From JBFLVU01 sp964589625 (lineage in GTDB: Bacteria > Acidobacteriota > UBA4820 > DSQY01), in the NCBI GenBank assembly GCA_964589625.1, contig CAZPSH010000007.1, forward strand, positions 62,001 to 126,000: a stretch of DNA of 64,000 bases, in the 5' to 3' direction. The position numbers and the translations under genes were made by a program. The notes below the pieces were generated by a model. That model had not been told where the DNA came from, made no database searches, and saw only the letters and a list, made by a program, of their open reading frames with translations. Below, piece after piece: positions 8,894-17,113 of this stretch (its first letter is position 1; the number at the start of each line of letters is the position of its first letter).

Positions 8894-9522
8894 GCCGGAT
8901 CCCGCGGATCCTCTTTCTCGCGTTGACCGCCCTTCTCCTGGACGGATGCCGGCCGAAGGTGACTCGGTTTACCTTCGAACCCCTGGACGTCGGCTCCGAC
9001 CCCGTACAGACCGCCTGCGAGGATATGCCCGCCTGGACCCTTCGCGCGGGCGGATTCACCGTGACGGTGACGCCCAAGGCCGACTATACGGTGCGGGGAA
9101 TCGTCCTTTCCACGAGGCGGTACCGCCACGACCGAAACGCCATCCTGTCCCCCTGCGACATCGCCCTCGCCTGGGGCAAGATGGCGGACGGGGACGTCCT
9201 CGACGAGGTTTCCTGGAACCAGAGCGGGCGGTGGTACTGGTGGTCCTACGACTCGGACTTCCCGTTCGACAACGCGGCCATTGCCCGGTATTCCGCCAAC
9301 ACGCACGTCATTCCCTCCACCCCGAACGTTCGGCGGGCCGTCCTTGCCCTGGACGCAGGTGACCGGGTGTCGCTCTCGGGACAACTCGTGTTCGTGGACG
9401 CCACCGACGGATCCTCCACCTGGTGGTGGCACAGCAGCCTCTCCCGGGAAGACACGGGCGAGGGCTCCTGCGAAGTACTCTTCTTGAGGAGCGTCGAGGT
9501 GGACGGAAGGGTGTACGAATGA
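8890..9522 (+). CDS. Conserved hypothetical lipoprotein
   Basis: The GTG start overlaps the tam stop by four bases. The 210-residue product has a short basic N-terminus, a hydrophobic stretch and a lipobox (LLLDGC), so it should be lipidated at Cys18 and exported. The mature part has an aromatic-rich core (SGRWYWWSYDSDFP, YSANTHVIPS) and ends with SLSREDTGEGSCEV. I believe this pattern recurs in uncharacterised bacterial proteins, but I cannot name a function. Coupling to tam is probably incidental operon context. Confidence 0.72.
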   Translation: MSRIPRILFLALTALLLDGCRPKVTRFTFEPLDVGSDPVQTACEDMPAWTLRAGGFTVTVTPKADYTVRGIVLSTRRYRHDRNAILSPCDIALAWGKMADGDVLDEVSWNQSGRWYWWSYDSDFPFDNAAIARYSANTHVIPSTPNVRRAVLALDAGDRVSLSGQLVFVDATDGSSTWWWHSSLSREDTGEGSCEVLFLRSVEVDGRVYE

Positions 9523-9800
9523 TTCGCGCGGTCCTGGCCCTCGTCCTGATGAAGGCTCTCCGAGAGATGCTGGACGAGGCGGGGCTTCAAGTGGAGTGGG
9601 ACCGCTTCATTTAGGACCTTGGTGGGCTGCAAAGCTTCGTTGTCGAGCAGGCGGGCAAGCGCTTTGCCTTCCGCTCAGACGCTCGGGGCGAGGTGGCCAG
9701 GGGTTTTCAGGCCGCCGCCATTGCCATGCCCCAGCGCATCCGCCAGCTTCCAGCCGCCACCGGGCCTCCGCCAAAAGCCGCAGGAGGGCACGTGCAGTGA
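9519..9800 (+). pseudogene. Transposase C-terminal remnant (IS1634-like)
   Basis: A single frame reads LVLMKALREMLDEAGLQVEWDRFI, then an in-frame TAG at 9612-9614, then DLGGLQSFVVEQAGKRFAF and FQAAAIAMPQRIRQL to a TGA at 9798. The pattern of a helix, a 'GKRFxxRSD' strand and a 'GVALPPxVRxL'-type end resembles the C-termini of IS1634-family transposases. The rest of the element is absent, and an internal stop makes the fragment inert. It abuts the lipoprotein stop. The family assignment is from memory of the motif and is moderate. Confidence 0.5.
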
Positions 9801-9837
9801 CACGCCAACATCGCCCCTCGTACTGTCCTCATTTTAC

Positions 9838-10281
9838 ATGGGTTACGACAAGGCACTGTCGAAGATGTGTTGGATGCGCGGCGCGGACGTAGACCAGGGC
9901 GAGCCGTTCAGCTACATCTCCCTCGATTCGAGGATTCCGATGGACCATCCGCTGCGGCCGATCCGGAAGATGGTCGATGCGGCGCTCTGCTACATGGAGC
10001 ACGTGCTGATGGAGAACCGGAACGGGCTCGCCGTCGACGGCCGGGTGACCCTGGCCGAAGGGACGGCCGAGCGGGAGGAGATCCGCCATCGACGGCCGCA
10101 CGATGCGACATGCGGGCTTCTCGATGAGCCAGGTCATACGGAAGCGTATCGAGGAAATCTTCGGGTGGGCCAAGACGGTGGGTAACCTGAGAAAGACCAG
10201 GTTCCGTGGGCGTGCGCGCCTCGGGTGGAGCTTCATGCTGACCCTCGCGGCTACAACCTGGTCCGCATGAAAAACCTGCAA
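9838..10281 (+). pseudogene. IS5-superfamily transposase, internally deleted and frameshifted
   Basis: The N-terminal end MRGADVDQGEPFSYISLDSR...DHPLRPIRKMVDAAL is typical of IS5/IS1182-like DDE transposases. It is followed at once by late parts of the same protein (MENRNGLAVDGRV...GTAEREE, then IDGRTMRHAGFSMSQVIRKRIEEIFGWAKTVGNLRKTR and LTLA/YNLVRMKNL). At least two internal deletions remove most of the catalytic core, and single-base frameshifts occur near 10087 and 10250. The DDE triad is therefore incomplete and the element cannot transpose. No clear terminal inverted repeats were found by eye. Confidence 0.72.
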
Positions 10282-10487
10282 GACCCATCCCTCGGGGCAA
10301 CCGGCAATCCTGAGCGCCATAACCCCGAAAGGCACCTCAGACCAAGACAAACAGGGCGCTTTTCAGCAGCCTGTCAGCCCCCAGACCCCTAAGTCCGAAG
10401 ACGGAGCACGGGAGACGAAATACGGGAGGGGCAGGGGGCAGTCTGAAGATGGGAGAGAGGTTGGAAGGGCGGAGGATGGGGAACCGG

Positions 10488-10518
10488 CTTCGAAAATGGG
10501 GCAGCCGTGGTCTATACT
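10488..10518 (+). promoter_or_regulatory. Candidate sigma70-type promoter of trxB
   Basis: TATACT at 10513-10518 is a strong -10 match and lies 28 bases before the trxB ATG. The corresponding -35 region (cttcga, around 10488) is weak. The longer trxB frame would have to start inside this promoter, which supports the internal ATG as the true start. Confidence 0.45.
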
Positions 10519-10545
10519 TGCGATTCTGAACTGGGGGAAAGCGCC

Positions 10546-11484
10546 ATGGCGGAGAAGGTCGTCATCATCGGTTCGGGGCCCGCGGGACACACGGCGGCCA
10601 TCTATGCCGCGCGGGCGGGGCTCCGCCCGCTCCTCTTCGAGGGCTTCATCGCCGGCGGCGTGGCCGGCGGACAGCTCATGACCACCACGGAGGTGGAGAA
10701 CTTCCCGGGCTTCCCCGAGGGGGTGACCGGACCCGAGCTCATGGATCGCATGCGCGCGCAGAGCGAGCGCTTCGGCACCCGAATCCTCACGGAAGACGTG
10801 GAGTCCGTGGACCTTTCCAAGCGCCCCTTTGCCGTGCGCTCGGGCGAGACGACCGCCGAGGCCGAAGCCCTCATCCTCGCCACGGGGGCCACGGCCAAGC
10901 GCCTCCACCTGCCTTCGGAACCGCGGCTGTGGCAAAGGGGGATCTCGGCGTGCGCCGTCTGCGACGGGGCTCTGCCGCCTTTCCGCAACAAGGTCCTGGC
11001 GGTGGTGGGGGGGGGCGACACGGCCATGGAGGAAGCCACCTACCTCACCCACTTTGCCTCCAAGGTCCTTCTCGTCCACCGCCGCCGCGAGTTCCGGGCC
11101 TCCCAGGCCATGCAGAAGCGGGTCCTCGAAAACCCGAAAATCGAGGTGGTCTGGGACTCGGTCGTCGAGGACGCCCTCGGGGAGGGCTTCGTCGCCGGCG
11201 TCCGCTTGAAGGACGTGAGGACCGGAGAGACGTCTGAAAGGGAGGCGGGCGGCCTTTTCTACGCCATCGGCCACACGCCCAACACCTCCCTTTTCCGGGG
11301 CCAGCTCGACCTGGACGAGACCGGATACATTCTCACCCGGCCCGGGTCCTCCCTCACCTCGGTGGAGGGCGTCTTCGCCGCGGGTGACGTGCAGGACAGC
11401 CGGTACCGCCAGGCCGTTACGGCGGCGGGCTCGGGCTGCATGGCGGCCCTCGATTGCGAACGCTGGCTCGGGGAACGCGCGTGA
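10546..11484 (+). CDS. trxB: Thioredoxin reductase
   Basis: A 312-residue FAD/NADPH pyridine nucleotide-disulfide oxidoreductase. It shows GSGPAGHTAAIYAARA (FAD site), GGQLMTTTEVENFPGF, the redox-active CAVCDG, the NADPH site GGGDTAMEEATYL, HRRREFRAS, and the C-terminal GVFAAGDVQDSRYRQA. This is the low-molecular-weight TrxB architecture, which reduces thioredoxin in the cytoplasm. I chose ATG 10546, behind a gggggaaa ribosome site, over the upstream start at 10507 that would fall within the promoter. Confidence 0.95.
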   Translation: MAEKVVIIGSGPAGHTAAIYAARAGLRPLLFEGFIAGGVAGGQLMTTTEVENFPGFPEGVTGPELMDRMRAQSERFGTRILTEDVESVDLSKRPFAVRSGETTAEAEALILATGATAKRLHLPSEPRLWQRGISACAVCDGALPPFRNKVLAVVGGGDTAMEEATYLTHFASKVLLVHRRREFRASQAMQKRVLENPKIEVVWDSVVEDALGEGFVAGVRLKDVRTGETSEREAGGLFYAIGHTPNTSLFRGQLDLDETGYILTRPGSSLTSVEGVFAAGDVQDSRYRQAVTAAGSGCMAALDCERWLGERA

Positions 11485-11567
11485 GGAAGTCACCCCGCCT
11501 CTCTTCGGCGGCCGAACCCCCTTCGCCCCGCCGGATCACCGAGGGGGGGACGGCGACGCGCGCCTGA

Positions 11568-11690
11568 GGGTCCGCCCGCAGCGGGGAGGATCTCCTCATG
11601 CGCGTTCACAACGCCCTCGAGGACCACTTGGGCGGGGCCCCGCCCGGAGACGACCTCACCCTCTTCTGCGCCCGCTGCGCCCGCGCCTGA
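11568..11690 (+). pseudogene. Possible SpoIIE/PP2C phosphatase C-terminal remnant
   Basis: After an in-frame TGA at 11565, a short frame reads SGEDLLMRVHNALEDHLGGAPPGDDLTLFCARC. The last part resembles the 'GGAPxxDDLTLxxxR' end of RsbU/SpoIIE-type serine phosphatases, where the paired Asp binds metal. No upstream domain is present, so if real it is only a tail left by deletion. The rest of the 286-base gap between trxB and the zinc-ribbon gene shows nothing else I recognise. Confidence 0.35.
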
Positions 11691-11770
11691 GCCTCCCGCT
11701 CTGGACATTCGCGCCTTGACGCCTTCGCCGCCCCTCCGCTAAGGTTTCCGTAAGCGGGGGAGGAGGACCC

Positions 11771-12400
11771 ATGGCGCGCATCGAGTTCACCGACAACTAC
11801 CAGGACCTTTCCACCGAGAGCGGATACCAGTTCAAGTTCTTCTGCGAAGGTTGCGGCAACGGTTACATGTCCAGCTGGAAGGCCAACAAGCTGGGCGTGG
11901 CGGGCCACCTGCTCCGCGGCGCGGGCAGCGTCCTCGGGGGCGTCTTCGGCCGCGCCGCCCACGGCGCTTACGAGGTCCAGGAGGCCATCGGGGGCCCCGC
12001 CCACGATTCCGCCCTCAAGGAGGCCGTGGAGGAGATCCGCCCCCAGTTCGTCCAGTGCAAGCGGTGCGGCCAGTGGGTCTGCCGGGAGATCTGCTGGAAC
12101 GCCGAGCGAAGCCTTTGCAAGAATTGCGCGCCCATCCTCCAGCGGGAACTCGCTTCCAAGCAGGCCGAGATCGCCGTCCAGCAGGCCGAGGAGAAGCTTC
12201 GCGAGATGGACCTCACCGAGGGCGTGAACCTCAAGGCCACGGCGGCGGTGCTCTGCCCCCAGTGCGGGGCCGAGGCCCAGGGAGGGAAGTTCTGCCCCGA
12301 CTGCGGCGCCTCCCTCGTGCCCAAGTCCGAGTGCCCCAAGTGCGGCACCCACGTGAAGGCCGGCGCCAAGTTCTGCCTCGAGTGCGGCCAGAAGCTCTGA
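11771..12400 (+). CDS. Zinc-ribbon protein
   Basis: A 209-residue protein with four or five CxxC knuckles: CEGC near residue 27, CKRC plus CREIC and CKNC in the middle, and a C-terminal double zinc ribbon (CPQCGAEAQ...CPDCG, CPKCGTHV...CLECGQKL). A Gly/Ala-rich segment (about residues 45-70) and a Glu/Lys-rich helix (about 125-155) lie between. The double ribbon resembles that of the SPFH protein at 62.35-63.5 kb. The stop overlaps the next gene's ATG (TGATG), so the two products are probably made together. Zinc binding is a confident reading; the function is unknown. Confidence 0.78.
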   Translation: MARIEFTDNYQDLSTESGYQFKFFCEGCGNGYMSSWKANKLGVAGHLLRGAGSVLGGVFGRAAHGAYEVQEAIGGPAHDSALKEAVEEIRPQFVQCKRCGQWVCREICWNAERSLCKNCAPILQRELASKQAEIAVQQAEEKLREMDLTEGVNLKATAAVLCPQCGAEAQGGKFCPDCGASLVPKSECPKCGTHVKAGAKFCLECGQKL

Positions 12401-13617
12401 TGCAGGGGCCCTGCCTCATCGAGGTCATCCCGCCTATCGGCACCCAGCAGTCCAAGGGCCTGCCGGGGACGTGGTCCCTCGAGAAGAACATCCTCCACTT
12501 GGCCACGGGGTCCTTCGGGACCCTCGCCCTGCCCATCAGCGAGATCTCGGGCTTCTCCCTGGACGGCCCCGTCCTGACCCTTTTCCTCAAGCAGAGGAAG
12601 GTGCTCCTGGCCCGCATGGGCGGGGGCGCCGAGACCCTACTGGACCTTCTGGAGCGCCGCTGGCCCATCCTCCGCGCGGAGGCCCTGCGCCTCACGGGCC
12701 GCGGGGAACCGCGTTCCTACGCCTGCGTCTTCGGAGATCTGGATTCCATCGCCCAGCCGGGGCGGGCGGTGGTCTTCGACGACTTGCTTCTGGTCTTTCA
12801 GACGGGCCAGGACCTGAGCCCCATCTTCCTGCCGCTCGTGGAGAACGTCTTCCTCGACGAGGAGGCCTACGCGCTGGCCCTCAAGGGGTGGGACGGATGG
12901 ACCTTCACCTTTTCGCGCCTGGGGCCGAGGCTGCAGGAGTTCGCCGAGCGAGTGACGAGGGGCCGGGCGGCACTGACCGCCGAGGCCTCCACGCTCCTGG
13001 GGGCGTGCCTTCCCTCCCTGGACGCCTTCGCCCTGATGGCCGTCTCCTCGGCGTGGCTTCCGGGGCGCCTGATTTGCCTGGAGGAACTCTCGACCCTCTC
13101 GTCGGACCTCCCAGGAGCCCTCAGGGCTCTCGTAGCGGGGCTGCCCCGGAGGCGGGAAGCGGAAGCCCTCCAGCACGGCCTTTCCCATCGGGACGTCTAT
13201 TTCGCCCTCGCCGCGCCCTCGACCGGGGCTTCCGAGCCGGAGGAGGCGGCCCCCGGGCCCGACGGCGATGCCGCCGAGCCTGCCGCCACGAAGGCGGGAT
13301 CTCCTCCTCCCGCCCTCCTCTGGATGGCCGTCCGTCGCGGCGGCCACTGGATTCTCGAGGCCCTGAGCGAGGGCGACCGCGCCACGTACGCCTTCGAGGC
13401 CGGCGACGAGGGTCCCAAGCTCCTGTCCATGATCCTCTGCGCCCCCCAGTTCTCCCGCGAGGCCCTCTACCTGCCCATGGAGCGCCTCACCGGCGAGCGC
13501 GCGCCCCTCGCCGCCGCCGCCCGCGAACTGCCCTTCCTGAGGGACCTGCGCGCCCACCTGAAGGCCCGTGCCCTCCACACCTCCTACGAGGCGTGGAAGA
13601 AATCCCTGGCCATCTAA
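12400..13617 (+). CDS. Protein of unknown function, coupled to the zinc-ribbon gene
   Basis: The ATG overlaps the preceding stop. The 405-residue product begins MQGPCLIEVIPPIGTQQSKG. The N-terminal 80 residues alternate hydrophobic strands (ISEISGFSLDGPVLTLFLKQRKVLLARM) in a way that could form a small PH-like or beta-barrel domain. The middle is Leu/Ala-rich and helical. A Pro/Ala/Glu linker (about residues 270-305) precedes a C-terminal domain ending YEAWKKSLAI. There is no signal peptide or membrane span. I do not recognise the family. The tight coupling suggests it works with the zinc-ribbon protein. Confidence 0.72.
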   Translation: MQGPCLIEVIPPIGTQQSKGLPGTWSLEKNILHLATGSFGTLALPISEISGFSLDGPVLTLFLKQRKVLLARMGGGAETLLDLLERRWPILRAEALRLTGRGEPRSYACVFGDLDSIAQPGRAVVFDDLLLVFQTGQDLSPIFLPLVENVFLDEEAYALALKGWDGWTFTFSRLGPRLQEFAERVTRGRAALTAEASTLLGACLPSLDAFALMAVSSAWLPGRLICLEELSTLSSDLPGALRALVAGLPRRREAEALQHGLSHRDVYFALAAPSTGASEPEEAAPGPDGDAAEPAATKAGSPPPALLWMAVRRGGHWILEALSEGDRATYAFEAGDEGPKLLSMILCAPQFSREALYLPMERLTGERAPLAAAARELPFLRDLRAHLKARALHTSYEAWKKSLAI

Positions 13618-13628
13618 GCGAGACGTCA

Positions 13629-13889
13629 GACGTTAGACGGGAGACGGTAGCCGTTAGACGTTAGACGGGAGACGGTAGCCGTTAGACGTTAGACGGGAGA
13701 CGGTAGNNNNNNNNNNNNNNNNNNNNNNNNNNNNNNNNNNNNNNNNNNNNNNNNNNNNNNNNNNNNNNNNNNNNNNNNNNNNNNNNNNNNNNNNNNNNNN
13801 NNNNNNCGTTAGACGTTAGACGGGAGACGGTAGCCGTTAGACGTTAGACGGGAGACGGTAGCCGTTAGACGTTAGACGGGAGACGGTAG
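13629..13889. repeat. 28-bp tandem repeat spanning an assembly gap
   Basis: The unit GAGACGGTAGCCGTTAGACG + TTAGACGG recurs every 28 bases (copies of gagacggtag at 13641, 13669 and 13697), is interrupted by 100 N at 13707-13806, and resumes for about three more copies. It then decays into related imperfect units up to about 13940. There are no unique spacers, so it is not CRISPR. True copy number is unknown because the N block is a scaffold gap. It fills the space between the unknown gene and a convergent gene. Confidence 0.92.
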
Positions 13890-13979
13890 ACGTTAGATGA
13901 TAAACGTTAGACGCGAGACGATAGACGTAAGATGGGAGATGCGAGGCGCGAAGAAGGCGTCCCGAAGGGGGCCTGAGCC

Positions 13980-15302
13980 CTACAGGTCGGGCTCCTTCAC
14001 CCACAGGACCTTCTTGGAAAAGGATAGATTCAGGAAATCGCCCTCCTCGATGCCGCCGGGAGGGGCCTTTCGGCCGGGGCAGGGGCTCTTGGCGAGGGGC
14101 TTCCAGTCCAGGGAGCGGGCGTCGAGGAGGACGAGGGCGGCCTTTTCGGGCTCGTCGTCGCGGAAGAGGAGGGTCACTCGGTCCCCGGCGATGTCGAGGA
14201 CGTCCCAGAGGCCGTCTCGCCCCTTGGGGGGCTCGAGGAGGGCCATCTCCCAGGCGTCCCCCTTCTCAGGGGTCCGAAGAAGCCAGGCCCGAGCCTCCTC
14301 TTCGCACTCGGCGTTGAAGGCCGCCCACACGGTTCCGGCCTCGGCCAGGGCGCTGAAGCCGTCCTCGCCGTCGTAGAGCCAAGCGGGATGCCAAGGGGTG
14401 CGGTCCCTCAGGACGCCGCCCTGCAGGAAGAGGCCATTGCCGAAGAAGACGCCGTCCCGCAGGGGCAGGAAGGCCTTGCAGAAGCCCGCCACGTCGAGGA
14501 GGGCGTCACAATCCTCCAGGGGAAGATCGGAGGGGAAGACGGCGGCGCCGGCGGCGTCGAAGCCCGATTTCCAGTCCGAGTCGGCCAGCCGTTCGTTTGG
14601 AACAAAGAGAGCCCACCGGCCCGTGTCTGGGTTGAGCAATGCGGGGCCTTTGGAGGTCCAGAAGAAGAGGCGGGCGCCGGCGGATTGTGGGCGAAGGTAG
14701 GGCTGTGGGCCCGCTCCGGCCCTGGACGCTCCGCCGAAATGCCAGCGGAAGGCGCCCAAGACGGGGTCGTGTTCGAGGAGCCCGGAGCCGAGGGCCGAGA
14801 GGAAGAGTCGTTGGCCGTGGCGGAGGAGGCCGGCCCAAGGGACCTGAATCGAGCCAGGATCGGGCGCCGCGTAGGTCCGCCCGGTAGAGTAGGGGTCGTT
14901 GTCGAAGGCCTGGCGGTGGTATGCCAGGCGGGCGGCGGCGGGTATCTCCACCGGGCTCCCTTTCCCCGTGGACCGCTCGTAGCGCCAATATCCCGATGCC
15001 GGGCCTGCCCCTCCCGAGACGACGTAAAGGAAAGGTCCCATTAGGATCGCCCCCGCCGGATCCCGCTGGGGAGGGTCGAGGGGGAGGAGACGGGCGGTCC
15101 CGGAGACGGGATCGTAGAGGTACAGCCCCTTTTCGCACAGGAAAAGGGTCCCCTCCGGCGACCGGAAAAGGGGCCCGGAACTGACCGGGGCGTCCGCGAG
15201 CGGCACAACGGCTCTCGGGGCCTTGGGCGGGGAATCCGGAGCCGCGGCGGCCGGGGCCGATCCCAGGATTGCGAGGGCCAAAAGGGCGCAGGTCGCTCTC
15301 AT
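13980..15302 (-). CDS. Secreted protein with beta-propeller-like repeats
   Basis: The 440-residue product has a clear Sec signal peptide (MRATCALLALAILGSAPAAAA). Recurrent short strand patterns follow (GTLFLCEKGLYLYDPVSG, GPFLYVVSGG, RLFFWTSKGPALLNPDTG, GVFFGNGLFLQGG), of the 'label-value' type found in beta-propellers. No catalytic motif is visible. It probably acts in the periplasm or at the cell surface, but the function is unknown. It runs toward the tandem repeat and has no obvious operon partner. Confidence 0.72.
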   Translation of the reverse strand: MRATCALLALAILGSAPAAAAPDSPPKAPRAVVPLADAPVSSGPLFRSPEGTLFLCEKGLYLYDPVSGTARLLPLDPPQRDPAGAILMGPFLYVVSGGAGPASGYWRYERSTGKGSPVEIPAAARLAYHRQAFDNDPYSTGRTYAAPDPGSIQVPWAGLLRHGQRLFLSALGSGLLEHDPVLGAFRWHFGGASRAGAGPQPYLRPQSAGARLFFWTSKGPALLNPDTGRWALFVPNERLADSDWKSGFDAAGAAVFPSDLPLEDCDALLDVAGFCKAFLPLRDGVFFGNGLFLQGGVLRDRTPWHPAWLYDGEDGFSALAEAGTVWAAFNAECEEEARAWLLRTPEKGDAWEMALLEPPKGRDGLWDVLDIAGDRVTLLFRDDEPEKAALVLLDARSLDWKPLAKSPCPGRKAPPGGIEEGDFLNLSFSKKVLWVKEPDL

Positions 15303-15441
15303 CCTACCTCCGCCAAAAGGCTAGCACACTCCCGCCCTGCCGGGCCCCGGGAAACATGCGTACCTTGGGAAGCGTTGGGTGGGACACCGGTTCCACCGGG
15401 AGGGGGCCGGGGTTAGGATGGGGCGAAACGGAGGAGGCGGG

Positions 15442-16338
15442 ATGAAAAGGCTCCTTGGACAGGCCGAGCGCGTCTTTGACTCCCTTCAGAGGCGGTGGTC
15501 CAGCCACGGATCCTCCCGGATGGCGGGCACCCTTTTGGCCGGGGTCTTCCTGGTGGCCCTGGCGGTCATCGAGGCCAACCGGGAGGGGTGGCTCCCCGAC
15601 CTCCTGGCCGGGTGGTTGCCCACGAACCACTTCTACGCGGTGGACCTCGCCTTCACGCTCCTTCTCTTCTTCGAGGTCATCGCCCTGGTCTTCACGCTGG
15701 CGCAGTCCGTCTCTTCCTCCGTGGGGAAGCAGTTCGAGATCCTGTCGCTCATCTTGATCCGGCAGACCTTCAAGGAGTTCACGGCCTTTCCCGAGCCGGT
15801 GACGTGGGAACACGTCCGGCCGGCGATCCTCAACATGGGGGCGGTCTCCCTGGGGGCCCTGCTGATCTTCGTGGTGCTGGGGGCTTACTACAGGAGCCAG
15901 CGGCACATTCCGCTCTCGGCGGACCCCGACGACCGGTGGTCCTTCGCGGCCACGAAAAAGCTGGTGGCCCTGGCCCTCTTCGCCCTCTTTGCCCTCATGG
16001 GCCTCGTGGACCTCACCCGGGGGCTTCGCGGCGACCCGGTCTACCCCTTCTTCGAGACCTTCTACACGGTGCTGATCTTCAGCGACGTGCTGATCGTCCT
16101 CGTCTCGCTGACGTACAGCTCCACCTACGCCATCGTCTTCCGGAATTCGGGCTTCGCCGTCTCCACAGTGTTCCTGCGCCTAGCCCTCACCTCGCCGCAT
16201 CACATCAAGGCCCTCATCGGCCTCTCGGCGGCCATCTTCGCCCTCGGATTGACCGTCGCGTACAACCACTTTGCGCTTGCCCTGGACGAGGGCGGCCCCG
16301 CCGCTCCTCCTCCCGCCGGCCCCTCCGCCGCCTCTTGA
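15442..16338 (+). CDS. Six-helix integral membrane protein of unknown function
   Basis: From ATG 15442 (ribosome site ggaggcgg) the 298-residue product has six hydrophobic spans. Their cores are LLAGVFLVALAVIEA, VDLAFTLLLFFEVIALVF, MGAVSLGALLIFVVLGA, LVALALFALFALMGLV, FYTVLIFSDVLIVLVSL and LIGLSAAIFALGLTVAY. A conserved-looking loop (SVGKQFEILSLILIRQTFKEF) follows span 2. This layout recalls ion-channel-like membrane proteins but lacks a recognisable selectivity filter. The tail is Pro/Ala-rich. Earlier in-frame starts (15379, 15418) would add only Gly/Arg-rich residues. Confidence 0.72.
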   Translation: MKRLLGQAERVFDSLQRRWSSHGSSRMAGTLLAGVFLVALAVIEANREGWLPDLLAGWLPTNHFYAVDLAFTLLLFFEVIALVFTLAQSVSSSVGKQFEILSLILIRQTFKEFTAFPEPVTWEHVRPAILNMGAVSLGALLIFVVLGAYYRSQRHIPLSADPDDRWSFAATKKLVALALFALFALMGLVDLTRGLRGDPVYPFFETFYTVLIFSDVLIVLVSLTYSSTYAIVFRNSGFAVSTVFLRLALTSPHHIKALIGLSAAIFALGLTVAYNHFALALDEGGPAAPPPAGPSAAS

Positions 16339-16419
16339 GGGACTGGGGAACGAGGGGACGAGGGAACTGGGAGAAATCGAAGACAGGCGGGCGAGGGGGC
16401 CCGCCCTACGGGTTCCGGG

Positions 16420-16492
16420 TTCGCGTTTTTCGTCTCCCGTTTTTCGTCTCCCGTCTCCTCAAATCCCAAATCCGCAATTCCAAATGCCCCTC
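16420..16492. repeat. Dispersed low-complexity repeat (CGTCTCCCGTTTTT and AAATCCC types)
   Basis: This intergenic stretch has cgtctcccgtttttcgtctcccgtc, the complement of the gggagacg motif seen at 10.4 kb and in the 28-bp repeat. It is followed at 16461 by aaatcccaaatccgcaattcc, a heptamer-type tract that recurs inside the dnaE2-type gene. No gene is seen in 16339-16634. Confidence 0.7.
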
Positions 16493-16634
16493 CGCCTTCC
16501 GCCTTCCATCTCCCGTCTCTCTGTCTCTTCGCTCCCTCCACCTGTGACGCGGCGCACGATTCGGTTTGGGAGGGAAATACGGGACCTGGTTCCGTCCTTC
16601 TTCGGTTTGAATCGCCCCGCTACGGAGGTGCTTC

Positions 16635-17024
16635 ATGAAGAAGGCCCGTTTTCTGGTCACCTATTTCGGAATCGTGGCGGCGTTTGCGCTGACACTCCTT
16701 GCCGCCTTCCCAGCCCGCTCCCGGCCCCCAGTAGGAAACGAATCGTCCCGCGTCCGGGAGGCCGACCTCACCCGGGGCCTGCTGATGCCGGCCCGGCACA
16801 ACGCGACACAGGGAAAGCACCTTTACGCGTGCGACGCCTGCGACCGGACCCGCGATTCCAAGGGAACCTGTCCGAACTGCGGCCAGACCTTCGAGCGCGT
16901 CCTGCGCGCACAGGTTTCTTACGCGTGCGAACCCTGTTCGGTGAAGAGCCGGGAGCCGGGAACCTGCGGCTCCTGCGGCCGGGACCTCGCCATGGTCCTG
17001 ACCCGGCCCGAACGGGATTCCTGA
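16635..17024 (+). CDS. Membrane-anchored or secreted protein with two metal-binding CxxC repeats
   Basis: After a good ribosome site (ggaggt) the 129-residue product starts with a signal peptide or anchor (MKKARFLVTYFGIVAAFALTLLAAFPA). The mature part holds two similar units, YACDACDRTRDSKGTCPNCG and YACEPCSVKSREPGTCGSCGRDL. They resemble the 'YxCPMHPxxxxxxPGxCPxCGMxL' heavy-metal-binding repeat of copper and cation-efflux proteins, with the Met/His ligands replaced by Cys. Metal binding outside the cytoplasm is a reasonable inference; the role is unknown. Confidence 0.7.
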   Translation: MKKARFLVTYFGIVAAFALTLLAAFPARSRPPVGNESSRVREADLTRGLLMPARHNATQGKHLYACDACDRTRDSKGTCPNCGQTFERVLRAQVSYACEPCSVKSREPGTCGSCGRDLAMVLTRPERDS

Positions 17025-17057
17025 CCCCGCCCCCTCCCTCCCTTTCCCCTGTTGCAC

Positions 17058-17089
17058 GGAAGGCCGGCCCCGCCCGGGGCCGGCCTTCC
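17058..17089. terminator. Strong GC hairpin between convergent genes
   Basis: GGAAGGCCGGCCCC and its inverted copy GGGGCCGGCCTTCC form a roughly 14-bp stem with a tiny loop, between the convergent metal-binding protein gene and ubiD-like gene. There is no long T tract, so termination is likely but not certain. Confidence 0.6.
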
Positions 17090-17113
17090 CCGCTGTGCGG
17101 TCCGGCGGGGGCC

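Noticed and set aside
13629..13889. 28-bp repeats as a CRISPR array
   Set aside because: Units are directly adjacent with no unique spacers, are not palindromic at the ends, and no cas gene is in the window.
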